Source: Burkholderiaceae bacterium (lineage in GTDB: Bacteria > Pseudomonadota > Gammaproteobacteria > Burkholderiales > Burkholderiaceae_C). From it: a DNA stretch of 7,087 nt. Location of the stretch: assembly GCA_023262645.1 (NCBI GenBank), contig JALRAA010000072.1:1-7087 (forward strand), written 5' to 3'. A program made the translations under genes and the position numbers. Below are positions 1 to 6,131 of the stretch, piece after piece; positions within the stretch are counted from its first letter, which is position 1; the number at the start of each line of letters is the position of its first letter. The notes under the pieces were generated by a model. The model ran no database searches. It had not been told where the DNA came from and saw only the letters and a program-made list of their open reading frames with translations.

Positions 1-69
1 GTTGTGGCGACCGATGAATTTGAGCGAACGGTCTTCAAAGCTGGGTTTGGAGGGGGTGGACTCGTCCAT
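1..69 (-). CDS. Partial gene, N-terminal 23 codons of an unidentified protein
   Basis: On the minus strand an ATG at 69-67 overlaps the TGA stop of the upstream cupin gene (71-69), forming a TGATG junction typical of translationally coupled operon genes. The frame stays open for 23 codons to the left edge and encodes a hydrophilic N-terminus, MDESTPSKPSFEDRSLKFIG, then RHN. No signal peptide, membrane segment or family motif is visible in this short piece. It does not look like the start of BchX, the protein that usually follows BchC. Support is the start/stop overlap and the open frame only; 23 open codons could occur by chance, so confidence is moderate and no function is given. Confidence 0.55.
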   Translation of the reverse strand, partial: MDESTPSKPSFEDRSLKFIGRHN

Positions 70-344
70 CAATTGGCCCTGGCCACCCACACGGTGGCAC
101 CCTCGGGGCCGTAATGCTCGACATGGGGAATGTCGCGGCCCAAACGAAACGGGTCACCCGCCTTGAGTGTGATCGCCTTGTCGCCCACCGTCAGCACCAA
201 TTCGCCGCGCTCGACCACCGCACTGACATCGAACGGATGGGTGTGCGTCTCCACCACCATATGTGGCTGCCATTCGCGCACCAACACTTCATCGAAACCT
301 TCTTCGACCGAACGGGCGGTGAATTCTTCAAATGTTTGAACCAT
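69..344 (-). CDS. Small single-domain cupin protein (91 aa)
   Basis: This encodes a compact cupin beta-barrel of the cupin_2 type. Cupin motif 1 is visible around residues 34-48: H34-T-H36-P-F-D, then the ERGEL turn. Motif 2 is around residues 63-79: AGDPFRLGRDIPHVEHYG, with H74. H34, H36 and H74 are the likely metal ligands, with an acidic or other residue as the fourth; this is inferred from the family. Cupins of this size may be metal-dependent enzymes, sugar or ligand binders, or sensors, so the substrate cannot be stated. The start at 344 is preferred because the family-like sequence begins there. A start at 398 would add 18 unlike residues and overlap the end of bchC. Only a weak AGAAAG ribosome-binding candidate lies about 10 bases upstream. 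The gene begins 20 bases after bchC and is probably cotranscribed with it; its end overlaps the next start. Confidence 0.82.
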   Translation of the reverse strand: MVQTFEEFTARSVEEGFDEVLVREWQPHMVVETHTHPFDVSAVVERGELVLTVGDKAITLKAGDPFRLGRDIPHVEHYGPEGATVWVARAN

Positions 345-364
345 GGTTGTTTGCTTTCTGTTGT

Positions 365-1318
365 TTAGGATGACCAGTCCAGCATCATCTTCAGGCACAA
401 GGGATCGGAGAACGCCACTTGGTAGGCTGCTTCAGCCTGACCCAGTTTATACGTATGCGTGATCATGTGCTCTAGTGACAAACGCTGGCTCTCTACCAGC
501 TGGGTGACCGCTTGCAAATCGTGTTTTTTCCATTGCGCGGCCACCCGAATCTGCGCCTCACGCATGAACGCCGGGGCGAACGCAAAACCCAAATCTTGTT
601 TGTAAAAACCCGCCAGCACCACTTCACCACCGGGGGCGAGTCGCATGATCAAGCTGTTGAGCAAACTGCTGTCGCCGCTGACGTCGTAAATAGTTTTGTA
701 ATCTTTGCGGCTGTCATCGTTCGGGTGGATAACGCTGTAGCCCTCGGCACCGGTTTGTCGCTGGGCTTGGGTTTCCCACACCGTGGGCGCGGGCCCGCCC
801 ATAGCCAGCGTGATGCGTGCCAACAACCGGCCCATGACCCCGTGGCCGACGATCAATTCTGGCAACACCATCGGTTGCTTCTCTCCCCCCAATGCAATCG
901 CGTGGTAACAGGTCGCTGCCAACGCTAGCAACACTGCTTGGGGGCCCAGCGACGCCTGCACCTTCACAGCGCGATCGTGCGCCACGACCAAGCGCGAACC
1001 CGCACCTCCGAAAATATTGCGCACACCTTGGAAGGTGTAAGAGCCGGGCACAAACACATGGTCACCCAGTTGCAACGTGGCGGATTCATCCACTTTGCTG
1101 ACCACGCCCACGGTTTCGTAACCGGGCACCAGCGGGTAACCCAAACCCGGAAAAGGCGGCATGCTGCCGTCCCACAATAAACGCTCGGTGTCGGTGCTGA
1201 TGCCGCTGTAGGTGACTGCGACCTCGATGTCGCCTGGTTCAAAGGCTTTGGTCTCCAGCGTTTTCACGGAGAGTTGCTGCGGGGCTTCGAAAACTATGGC
1301 TTGTGCGGTGGAGGTCAT
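365..1318 (-). CDS. bchC: BchC, bacteriochlorophyllide a 3-hydroxyethyl dehydrogenase
   Basis: BchC is the NAD-dependent dehydrogenase that oxidises the 3-hydroxyethyl side chain of bacteriochlorophyllide to the 3-acetyl group, a late step of bacteriochlorophyll a synthesis in the cytoplasm. The 317-aa product has the medium-chain dehydrogenase/reductase layout. Its N-terminal part carries BchC-typical blocks TYSGISTDTERLLW (residues 36-49) and MPPFPGLGYPLVPGYETVG (53-71). A Rossmann motif GHGVMG lies at 158-163. The C-terminal blocks are SLIMRLAPGGEVVLAGFY (222-239) and CLKMMLDW (308-315). Length matches the family (about 310-315 aa). Family members usually have STGTE where this protein has STDTE. 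The start at 1318 fits family N-termini but lacks a Shine-Dalgarno. An in-frame ATG at 1351 adds 11 residues and has AGGGA four bases upstream, so it may be the true start. The next genes downstream are a cupin and an unknown gene rather than bchX. Confidence 0.93.
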   Translation of the reverse strand: MTSTAQAIVFEAPQQLSVKTLETKAFEPGDIEVAVTYSGISTDTERLLWDGSMPPFPGLGYPLVPGYETVGVVSKVDESATLQLGDHVFVPGSYTFQGVRNIFGGAGSRLVVAHDRAVKVQASLGPQAVLLALAATCYHAIALGGEKQPMVLPELIVGHGVMGRLLARITLAMGGPAPTVWETQAQRQTGAEGYSVIHPNDDSRKDYKTIYDVSGDSSLLNSLIMRLAPGGEVVLAGFYKQDLGFAFAPAFMREAQIRVAAQWKKHDLQAVTQLVESQRLSLEHMITHTYKLGQAEAAYQVAFSDPLCLKMMLDWSS

Positions 1319-1355
1319 CGTGGTTTTGCCAAAGACAGGTTTGAACCGCATCTTA

Positions 1356-1360
1356 TCCCT
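1356..1360 (-). promoter_or_regulatory. Possible ribosome-binding site for an extended bchC start
   Basis: AGGGA on the minus strand lies four bases before an ATG at 1351-1349 that is in frame with bchC. The spacing is slightly short but it is the only Shine-Dalgarno-like element ahead of either candidate start. It argues for an 11-residue longer BchC (MRFKPVFGKTT before MTSTAQ). Conservation of the BchC N-terminus argues for the shorter form. Confidence 0.4.
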
Positions 1361-1398
1361 GCGGTTTGTGCTGTGGTCTGGCGGGTGAGGGGCTCTGG

Positions 1399-1426
1399 TA
1401 AATAACCGGATAACACATGACGCCAA
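1399..1426 (-). promoter_or_regulatory. Weak sigma70-like promoter candidate for the bchC unit
   Basis: In the gap between the divergent bchC and DUF1800 genes, the minus strand has TTGGCG (1426-1421), a 16-base spacer, and TATTTA (1404-1399). This would start transcription about 40 bases ahead of the 1351 ATG. The hexamers match consensus only partly (4/6 and 3/6). I looked for the TGT-N12-ACA site of the photosynthesis regulator PpsR/CrtJ in this gap and found no full match. For the opposite direction, a TATGAT -10-like hexamer is present at 1487-1492 but without a matching -35 element. Confidence 0.22.
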
Positions 1427-1499
1427 AGTGCCCGTTTCCCTCGTGAAACTAGCGATTTTCATGAGAAATGAGTCACATGCCACCGTTATGATTTTTGGC

Positions 1500-3326
1500 A
1501 TGACTTCAACAAGCTTGTTCTCCCGCACGGCAGTTTCGGTTGGGCTGATCGGTTCGCTGCTGTGCGCGGCACCTGCCATCGCCGCCGATACACCAGCCAC
1601 TATCGACCTGCTGGCCCCGATTTCAAACACCCAGTGGAACACCGAAACGGCCCGCCATTTGCTCGAACGCGCAGGTTTCGGTGGCACACCGCAACAGATC
1701 TCGGCATTGGCACGCATGACCCCGCGACAAGCGGTGCAGCAATTGGTGCGTTACCAACGCACGCCAGACCGTTTCACACCGTTTGACGACTCAGGCGCCC
1801 ATGACGATGGCCTCGAACCGTTTGCCAGTTCGCGCCCCGCCGCCACCGATTTGGCCAAAGCCACCGGCAAGTCGTTGGGCGTGACTGTCAAACCCACGGG
1901 CAACCGTCGCGCACAACAAGTGGCTGACCGCTATTTGTATTGGTTGCGTGCCTCACGTTTAGAGACCCACCGCTTGGGTTATTGGTGGGCCAATCGCATG
2001 CTCAACACCCCCCGACCTTTGCAAGAAAAGTTGACCTTGTTTTGGCACGGCCATTTCGCCACCAGCGAAGAAAAAGTGCGCGATTACCGCAAGCTCTACG
2101 CGCAAAACAACACCTTGAGAAAACACGCCAACGGCAAATTCCGCGACTTGCTGATTGCGGTTGCCAAAGACCCGGCCATGCTGGCCTATTTGGATGCGGG
2201 CGTGAATGTCAAAGGCGCACCCAACGAAAACTTCGCGCGTGAAATCATGGAGTTGTTCACCATGGGCGTGGGGCATTACAGCGAAAACGATATCAAGGAA
2301 GCCGCCCGCGCTTTCACAGGTTGGAACTACGACAAACTCCAATTCGTCGTCAACCCTGGCTTGCATGACGACAGCGCCAAAACCGTGCTCGGCCAAACCG
2401 GCCGTTTTGACGGCGTGCAAGTGATCGACATCTTGTTGGCTCAACCCGCGACCGCCGACTTCATCGCCGCCAAGCTCTACCGTTATTTTGTGCGCGAAGA
2501 CCTGTCGCCCACTATGAACCAAGCGTTGGGGCAATTGCTGCGAAGCAGCCAATACGACATCGCTGCTTTCATGGAAACCGTGCTGCTGTCGCAAGACTTC
2601 TACAGCCCCGCTTCGATGGCCACGCGAATCAAGCCGCCGGTGGAATTGCTGATTTCCACCTACAAAAAAATGGAATTGCGCTCGGTACCCGGCATCCCCG
2701 ACTTCAACGAGCAAACCGACATGCTGGGTCAAAAATTGTTTTACCCGCCCAACGTCGCCGGTTGGGCCCATGGCCGCAGTTGGATCACCCCGGGCCTGTT
2801 GCTCGCCCGCGCCAATGTGATTTACGACACGGTGTTTCCGCCGATCGATTTCGTCGCGCCCGACCGCACACCCAATGGGCTGTACCAAATCGTGCCTGTG
2901 GCCGACAAATTGGCACAAGGCATGGATGTGACCACCGCCACCTTGCCCGAGGGTAAAACCATGGGCGACATGTCGCAGTCCATGCAGTCTGACCGCGATG
3001 AAGATTTCAACACCCGATTGGCCAGCTACCACGCTTGGCGCAAAGCGATTGAAAAAGTCAAGCCCATTCCTCGCGACACTGCGCAACTCGATTTATCGCG
3101 CATGCTGCGCCAAGCCGCCTGCCGCACCAGTGCGCAAGCTGTCGACCATTTGCTGCAACGCTTTTTGTCGGTACCCGTATCGGCCACCGCCAGACAACAA
3201 CTCATCGACTTGCTGACACAAGACTTGGGCACCGACGATTTGACCCACGCAGACAGTTACATGGAAGACGCGTTGCGCAATCTCTTGCATGTGATCTTGT
3301 CCATGCCAAGTTACCAATTGGGATAA
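1500..3326 (+). CDS. DUF1800 family exported protein (608 aa)
   Basis: This is a member of the DUF1800 family (PF08811), whose biochemical role is not established. Residues 1-28 form a Sec-type signal peptide: Arg9, a hydrophobic core at about 10-24, and an AIA|AD cleavage site after Ala28. The mature protein is therefore expected in the periplasm or outside the cell. Family landmarks are ARHLLERAGFGGTP (51-64), LTLFWHGHFATSEEKVRD (178-195), DPAMLAYLDAG (224-234), NENFAREIMELFTMGVG (242-258), EAARAFTGW (267-275), FIAAKLYRYFVRE (321-333), IKPPVELLIS (377-386) and FYPPNVAGWAHGRSWI (414-429). The end, ILSMPSYQLG, is the usual family C-terminus, so the gene is complete. The start at 1500 is chosen because it begins the signal peptide; upstream in-frame starts at 1488, 1461 and 1428 would bury it. 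No clear Shine-Dalgarno precedes 1500. The DUF1501 gene follows after 3 bases, the usual partner arrangement. Confidence 0.92.
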   Translation: MTSTSLFSRTAVSVGLIGSLLCAAPAIAADTPATIDLLAPISNTQWNTETARHLLERAGFGGTPQQISALARMTPRQAVQQLVRYQRTPDRFTPFDDSGAHDDGLEPFASSRPAATDLAKATGKSLGVTVKPTGNRRAQQVADRYLYWLRASRLETHRLGYWWANRMLNTPRPLQEKLTLFWHGHFATSEEKVRDYRKLYAQNNTLRKHANGKFRDLLIAVAKDPAMLAYLDAGVNVKGAPNENFAREIMELFTMGVGHYSENDIKEAARAFTGWNYDKLQFVVNPGLHDDSAKTVLGQTGRFDGVQVIDILLAQPATADFIAAKLYRYFVREDLSPTMNQALGQLLRSSQYDIAAFMETVLLSQDFYSPASMATRIKPPVELLISTYKKMELRSVPGIPDFNEQTDMLGQKLFYPPNVAGWAHGRSWITPGLLLARANVIYDTVFPPIDFVAPDRTPNGLYQIVPVADKLAQGMDVTTATLPEGKTMGDMSQSMQSDRDEDFNTRLASYHAWRKAIEKVKPIPRDTAQLDLSRMLRQAACRTSAQAVDHLLQRFLSVPVSATARQQLIDLLTQDLGTDDLTHADSYMEDALRNLLHVILSMPSYQLG

Positions 3327-3329
3327 GCC

Positions 3330-4526
3330 ATGAACCCTTCGCACATGTCTCGCCGCCATTGGCTGCAAACCCTGGGTGCCATGGGTTTGGGTACCGCCCT
3401 GCCCTTGTATGCAGCGGGTCGTCCTTCCGACGACAAACGCATATTGGTGGTGGTCGAACTCACCGGTGCCAACGACGGCCTCAACACCTTGGTGCCCTAT
3501 GGCAACGATCACTATTACCGCTTGCGCCCACAACTGGGCATTCGTCCGTCCAAGTTGCGCAAGATAGACGACATGTATGGTTTCAACCCTGGCATGGCCG
3601 GCTTTGAGCGTTTGTTCAAAAACGGACACATGGCAGTGGTGCACGGCTGTGGTTATGACAACCCTTCCTATTCACATTTCACATCAGCGGCCTATTGGCA
3701 CACCGGCGCGCCCAACAGTGGCGAACCGTATGGCTGGCTGGGGCGTTTGGCCGATGCGATTGACCCCGATCTCACACCCCATTTTTTGGTGAACATTGAC
3801 GAGCGCCAATCGCTGGCGGTGCGAGCCGAACGGCATGTACCGGTGGTGTTCGATGACCCGCAACGCTTTGGCCGCAAAGGGCTTTACCAAAGCCGCCCGC
3901 TGCTAGACCAAGGCGCTGACCCGGCAAGCGCCACGCTCAACTTGTCAGCACAGTTTTTGGAGCAAGTGGCGCAAAGTGCACGGCAAGCGTCGCAGCAAGT
4001 GCGTCAAGCTTGGAACGATTACAAAACACCGGTCGATTACGGCATTTTGTCGATGGATTTGCCCAAAGTGGCCGCTATGATCCACGCCCAATTGCCCACG
4101 CGCATCTACCACACGGCCTATCGGCACAACGCTTTTGACACGCATGTGCACCAAGCCGAATTGCACCAACGGCTGTTGACCTATGTGTCCGATGGCGTGG
4201 CCGGTTTCATGCAAGACATGAAACGCATTGGCCGAGACAAGGACGTGACCTTGATGGTGTACTCCGAATTTGGCCGTCGCCCCGCCGAAAACACCAGCCT
4301 CGGCACCGACCACGGCACAGCCAACCATGTGTACTTGATCGGCCAGCCGGTCAAAGGCGGGCATTACGGGCAAGCGCCTGACTTGGGCCAATTGAACGCC
4401 GAGGGCAATGTCACCCACACGGTGGATTTCCGCCGGGTTTACGCCACGGTCATGCAGCATTGGATGGGGGCTGACAGCACCTCATTGCTCAATGGCCGGT
4501 TCGAGACGCTGCCGGTGTTTGGCTGA
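3330..4526 (+). CDS. DUF1501 family exported protein with Tat signal (398 aa)
   Basis: This is a DUF1501 family protein (PF07394), related to the alkaline phosphatase/sulfatase-like fold; its substrate is unknown. The N-terminus, MSRRHWLQTLGAMGLGTALP (6-25), has a twin-arginine pair followed by a moderately hydrophobic stretch ending near YAAG, which indicates Tat export of an already folded, possibly metal-containing protein. Family blocks are ELTGANDGLNTLVPYGND (43-60), SYSHFTSAAYWHTG (113-126), FDTHVHQAELH (269-279), YSEFGRRPAEN (311-321) and GTDHGTANHVYLIG (325-338). D49, H116, D270, H272, E313, D327 and H328 are conserved-looking acidic and histidine residues that could bind metal; this role is inferred. 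GGGA ends six bases before the ATG, inside the end of the DUF1800 gene, so the pair is almost certainly one operon. An ATG at 3345 (residue 6) is an alternative start that keeps the Tat signal. Confidence 0.92.
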   Translation: MNPSHMSRRHWLQTLGAMGLGTALPLYAAGRPSDDKRILVVVELTGANDGLNTLVPYGNDHYYRLRPQLGIRPSKLRKIDDMYGFNPGMAGFERLFKNGHMAVVHGCGYDNPSYSHFTSAAYWHTGAPNSGEPYGWLGRLADAIDPDLTPHFLVNIDERQSLAVRAERHVPVVFDDPQRFGRKGLYQSRPLLDQGADPASATLNLSAQFLEQVAQSARQASQQVRQAWNDYKTPVDYGILSMDLPKVAAMIHAQLPTRIYHTAYRHNAFDTHVHQAELHQRLLTYVSDGVAGFMQDMKRIGRDKDVTLMVYSEFGRRPAENTSLGTDHGTANHVYLIGQPVKGGHYGQAPDLGQLNAEGNVTHTVDFRRVYATVMQHWMGADSTSLLNGRFETLPVFG

Positions 4527-4538
4527 CCCCACGGTGGC

Positions 4539-5741
4539 TTACAGGGTGTTGTTGGCGATGAAATCCGCCATGCGCTTCAACCCGGCTTGGATGGCTTCAT
4601 CGGAGGCGGCATAACTGAAACGAATGTGTTGGCCGTCGCCGTCGACACGCGGACCGAAATGGATATCGGCCAATACCGCCACACCCGCCTCTAACAACAA
4701 GCGTTTGCGAAACACCTCGGAATCGGCGCAACCAGTCAAGCGGCAGGCTTCGGTCACATTCGGCCATGCATAAAACGCACCGCCAGGTGTTTTACAGGTG
4801 ACGCCGGGCAACGCATTGAGCAGTCCCACGATCAAATTGCGCCGCTTTAAAAACACATCGCGCATGTGGCGAGCGTCGTCTTGCGGTCCATTCAAAGCCT
4901 GCACCCCTGCCCATTGCGTGATGTGCGAAGCGCAAGATTCGGTGTTGGTGATCCAGTTGGTGAAATAAGGAGCGAGCTTTTTGTTGGCGCAAAAGCCTAA
5001 GCGCCAACCGGTCATGGCCCAGGTCTTGGAACAACCGTCCGACAAAATGGTGCGCTCTTGCATACCCGGCATGGCAGCAATGGAATGGAACTCGCCGTCA
5101 TAGACCAACTGCCCGTAAATTTCATCCGCAAACACCCAAATTTGAGGGTGCTGTCGCAATAGGTCGGCAATGGCTTGCAAATCATCGCGCGTCAAAATGC
5201 CACCGGTCGGGTTTTGCGGTGAATTCAAAATCAACAACTTGGTGCGCGGTGTGATTTTGGCGGCCAACTCTTGCGGGTCAAAACTGAAGTTGCGGTCTTC
5301 GCGCAAGTAAATCGGCACACCCACGGCGCCATTGGCTTTGATTTGCGATTCGTAAATCGGAAAACCCGGCACCGGGTAAATGACTTCATCGCCGGCGCCA
5401 AAATCGGTCACCGATTGGATGGTGTAACCAATGAATGGCTTGGCGCCCGCCCCGACCACCACGTCATCGGCATCCACCTGAATGCCACGCGTGCGGGAAA
5501 AGTAATCGGCAGCGGCTTGGCGCAATTCAGGAATGCCTGCAGAGGGCGTGTAACCGTGTTTGCCGCCGGTGATGGCTTGCATACCCGCTTGCTGTATGTG
5601 CTGTGGCGTGGGGAAATCGGGTTGCCCGATACAAAAGGAAATGATGTCGCGGCCTTCACGGATCAGCTTGTTGACCTCGGCCAAGACCACGAATGCGTTT
5701 TCAGTGCCCAGACCCAATGCACGTTGACTCAGTTGCGTCAT
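4539..5741 (-). CDS. PLP-dependent class I/II aminotransferase (400 aa)
   Basis: This is a fold-type I pyridoxal-5'-phosphate aminotransferase (PF00155), cytoplasmic, moving an amino group between an amino acid and a 2-oxo acid. The Schiff-base lysine is K239 in SDGCSKTWAMTGWRLGF. Cofactor contacts expected for the fold are N177 in NSPQNPTGG, D206 and Y209 in FADEIYG, and R247 in the phosphate-binding loop. R374 in HIRFSYAAS is the expected arginine for the substrate carboxylate. N-terminal landmarks are ISFCIGQPDFPTP (34-46) and YTPSAGIPELRQA (64-76). Length is normal and all key residues are present, so an active enzyme is expected. The sequence resembles the aspartate/alanine-type aminotransferases, but the substrate cannot be fixed from sequence alone. 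It starts 3 bases after the DUF1330 stop, with AAGGGG about 8 bases upstream inside that gene, so the two are cotranscribed. It converges with DUF1501 across 12 bases, and no terminator hairpin is visible between the stops. Confidence 0.93.
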   Translation of the reverse strand: MTQLSQRALGLGTENAFVVLAEVNKLIREGRDIISFCIGQPDFPTPQHIQQAGMQAITGGKHGYTPSAGIPELRQAAADYFSRTRGIQVDADDVVVGAGAKPFIGYTIQSVTDFGAGDEVIYPVPGFPIYESQIKANGAVGVPIYLREDRNFSFDPQELAAKITPRTKLLILNSPQNPTGGILTRDDLQAIADLLRQHPQIWVFADEIYGQLVYDGEFHSIAAMPGMQERTILSDGCSKTWAMTGWRLGFCANKKLAPYFTNWITNTESCASHITQWAGVQALNGPQDDARHMRDVFLKRRNLIVGLLNALPGVTCKTPGGAFYAWPNVTEACRLTGCADSEVFRKRLLLEAGVAVLADIHFGPRVDGDGQHIRFSYAASDEAIQAGLKRMADFIANNTL

Positions 5742-5744
5742 CGC

Positions 5745-6038
5745 TCACACCCCTTCGATGATGCGGATGTCTCGCACCACGGCGTTGTCGCCAAGTTCTC
5801 GCATGGCCTCTTTGTAAGCAGGGCTGTCGTATGCATCCAATGCGGCTTGCAGACTTTCAAATTCAATCAACACGGTGCGTTGCATTTTTCCGGCCTCTTT
5901 GACTTTGGCGGGCATGCCACGCGCCAAAAATGTGGCCCCGGCAGCTGTCAATGCAGGCAACGCCAACTTGGCATAGGCGGCCAGCGCGTCTGGGTTGTGA
6001 ATTTCATGGTAGGTGCTGATGAAGTACGCCTTAGGCAT
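5745..6038 (-). CDS. DUF1330 family protein (97 aa)
   Basis: This is a small DUF1330 (PF07045) protein of the dimeric alpha/beta-barrel (ferredoxin-like) type, probably cytoplasmic; no reaction is established for the family. Visible family features are the opening AYFISTYHEIHNPDAL (4-19), ARGMPAKVKE (39-48), RTVLIEFESLQAALDAY (54-70) and the DSPAYKEA block (71-78). Length matches the family. The start at 6038 is fixed by a strong AAGGAG six bases upstream; the longer in-frame start at 6065 would add nine residues and has no such site. It is the first gene of a two-gene unit with the aminotransferase. The pairing could be functional or only convenient, since DUF1330 genes occur in many contexts. 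Confidence 0.9.
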   Translation of the reverse strand: MPKAYFISTYHEIHNPDALAAYAKLALPALTAAGATFLARGMPAKVKEAGKMQRTVLIEFESLQAALDAYDSPAYKEAMRELGDNAVVRDIRIIEGV

Positions 6039-6044
6039 GGAGGT

Positions 6045-6050
6045 CTCCTT
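6045..6050 (-). promoter_or_regulatory. Strong ribosome-binding site of the DUF1330 gene
   Basis: AAGGAG on the minus strand, six bases before the ATG at 6038. It decides between that start and the upstream in-frame start at 6065. Confidence 0.85.
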
Positions 6051-6060
6051 GGAATTTTTT

Positions 6061-6088
6061 GCCATAAACCCAAAGTGTAGACGCTCAA
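6061..6088 (-). promoter_or_regulatory. Possible promoter of the DUF1330-aminotransferase unit
   Basis: Minus-strand TTGAGC (6088-6083), a 16-base spacer, then TATGGC (6066-6061) would give a transcript start near 6054 and a short leader containing the Shine-Dalgarno. The hexamers match consensus 4/6 and 3/6, so the call is weak. It is supported mainly by position: the preceding gene ends in a terminator, so the unit needs its own promoter within 6039-6092. Confidence 0.3.
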
Positions 6089-6112
6089 AAAAAACGGGCC
6101 CGCAGGCCCGTT
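6087..6112 (-). terminator. Rho-independent terminator of the serine hydrolase gene
   Basis: On the minus strand an 8-bp perfect stem, AACGGGCC pairing with GGCCCGTT (6112-6105 with 6100-6093), encloses a TGCG loop. It continues directly into a run of eight Ts (6094-6087), two of which also pair in the stem. The hairpin starts 19 bases after the stop codon of the hydrolase gene. On the plus strand there is no matching T run, so it is directional for minus-strand transcription. Confidence 0.9.
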
Positions 6113-6131
6113 GGTGGTTTACTTTGAAAAC

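Noticed and set aside
1500..1590. Possible lipoprotein signal in the DUF1800 protein (Cys22)
   Set aside because: The residue before the cysteine is Leu, so there is no lipobox. The AIA|AD site a few residues later fits ordinary signal peptidase I cleavage.
1959..3086. Long minus-strand open frame (375 codons) opposite the DUF1800 gene
   Set aside because: It lies wholly inside the clearly recognised DUF1800 gene. Its product is rich in His/Gln/Val in a way typical of antisense shadows in GC-rich genes, and it has no recognisable motif.
3093..3644. Minus-strand open frame across the DUF1800/DUF1501 junction
   Set aside because: It is a shadow of the two plus-strand genes, with no family similarity and no start signal.
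84..4425. Repeated 14-mer CACCCACACGGTGG at 84-97 and 4412-4425, with shorter relatives near 4528 and 6534
   Set aside because: All copies except the one at about 4528, which lies in the 12-base gap, are inside coding sequence, in unrelated proteins and frames. They are explained by frequent ACC/GTG/CAC codons and show no regular spacing or conserved flanks.
4520..4545. Possible bidirectional terminator between the convergent DUF1501 and aminotransferase genes
   Set aside because: Only a CCAC-G-GTGG mini-palindrome with a one-base loop is present and there is no T tract. No usable hairpin is seen.
5271..6080. Plus-strand open frame (269 codons) across the aminotransferase and DUF1330 genes
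   Set aside because: It is antisense to two well-supported genes, spans their junction and the Shine-Dalgarno of DUF1330, and shows no domain.
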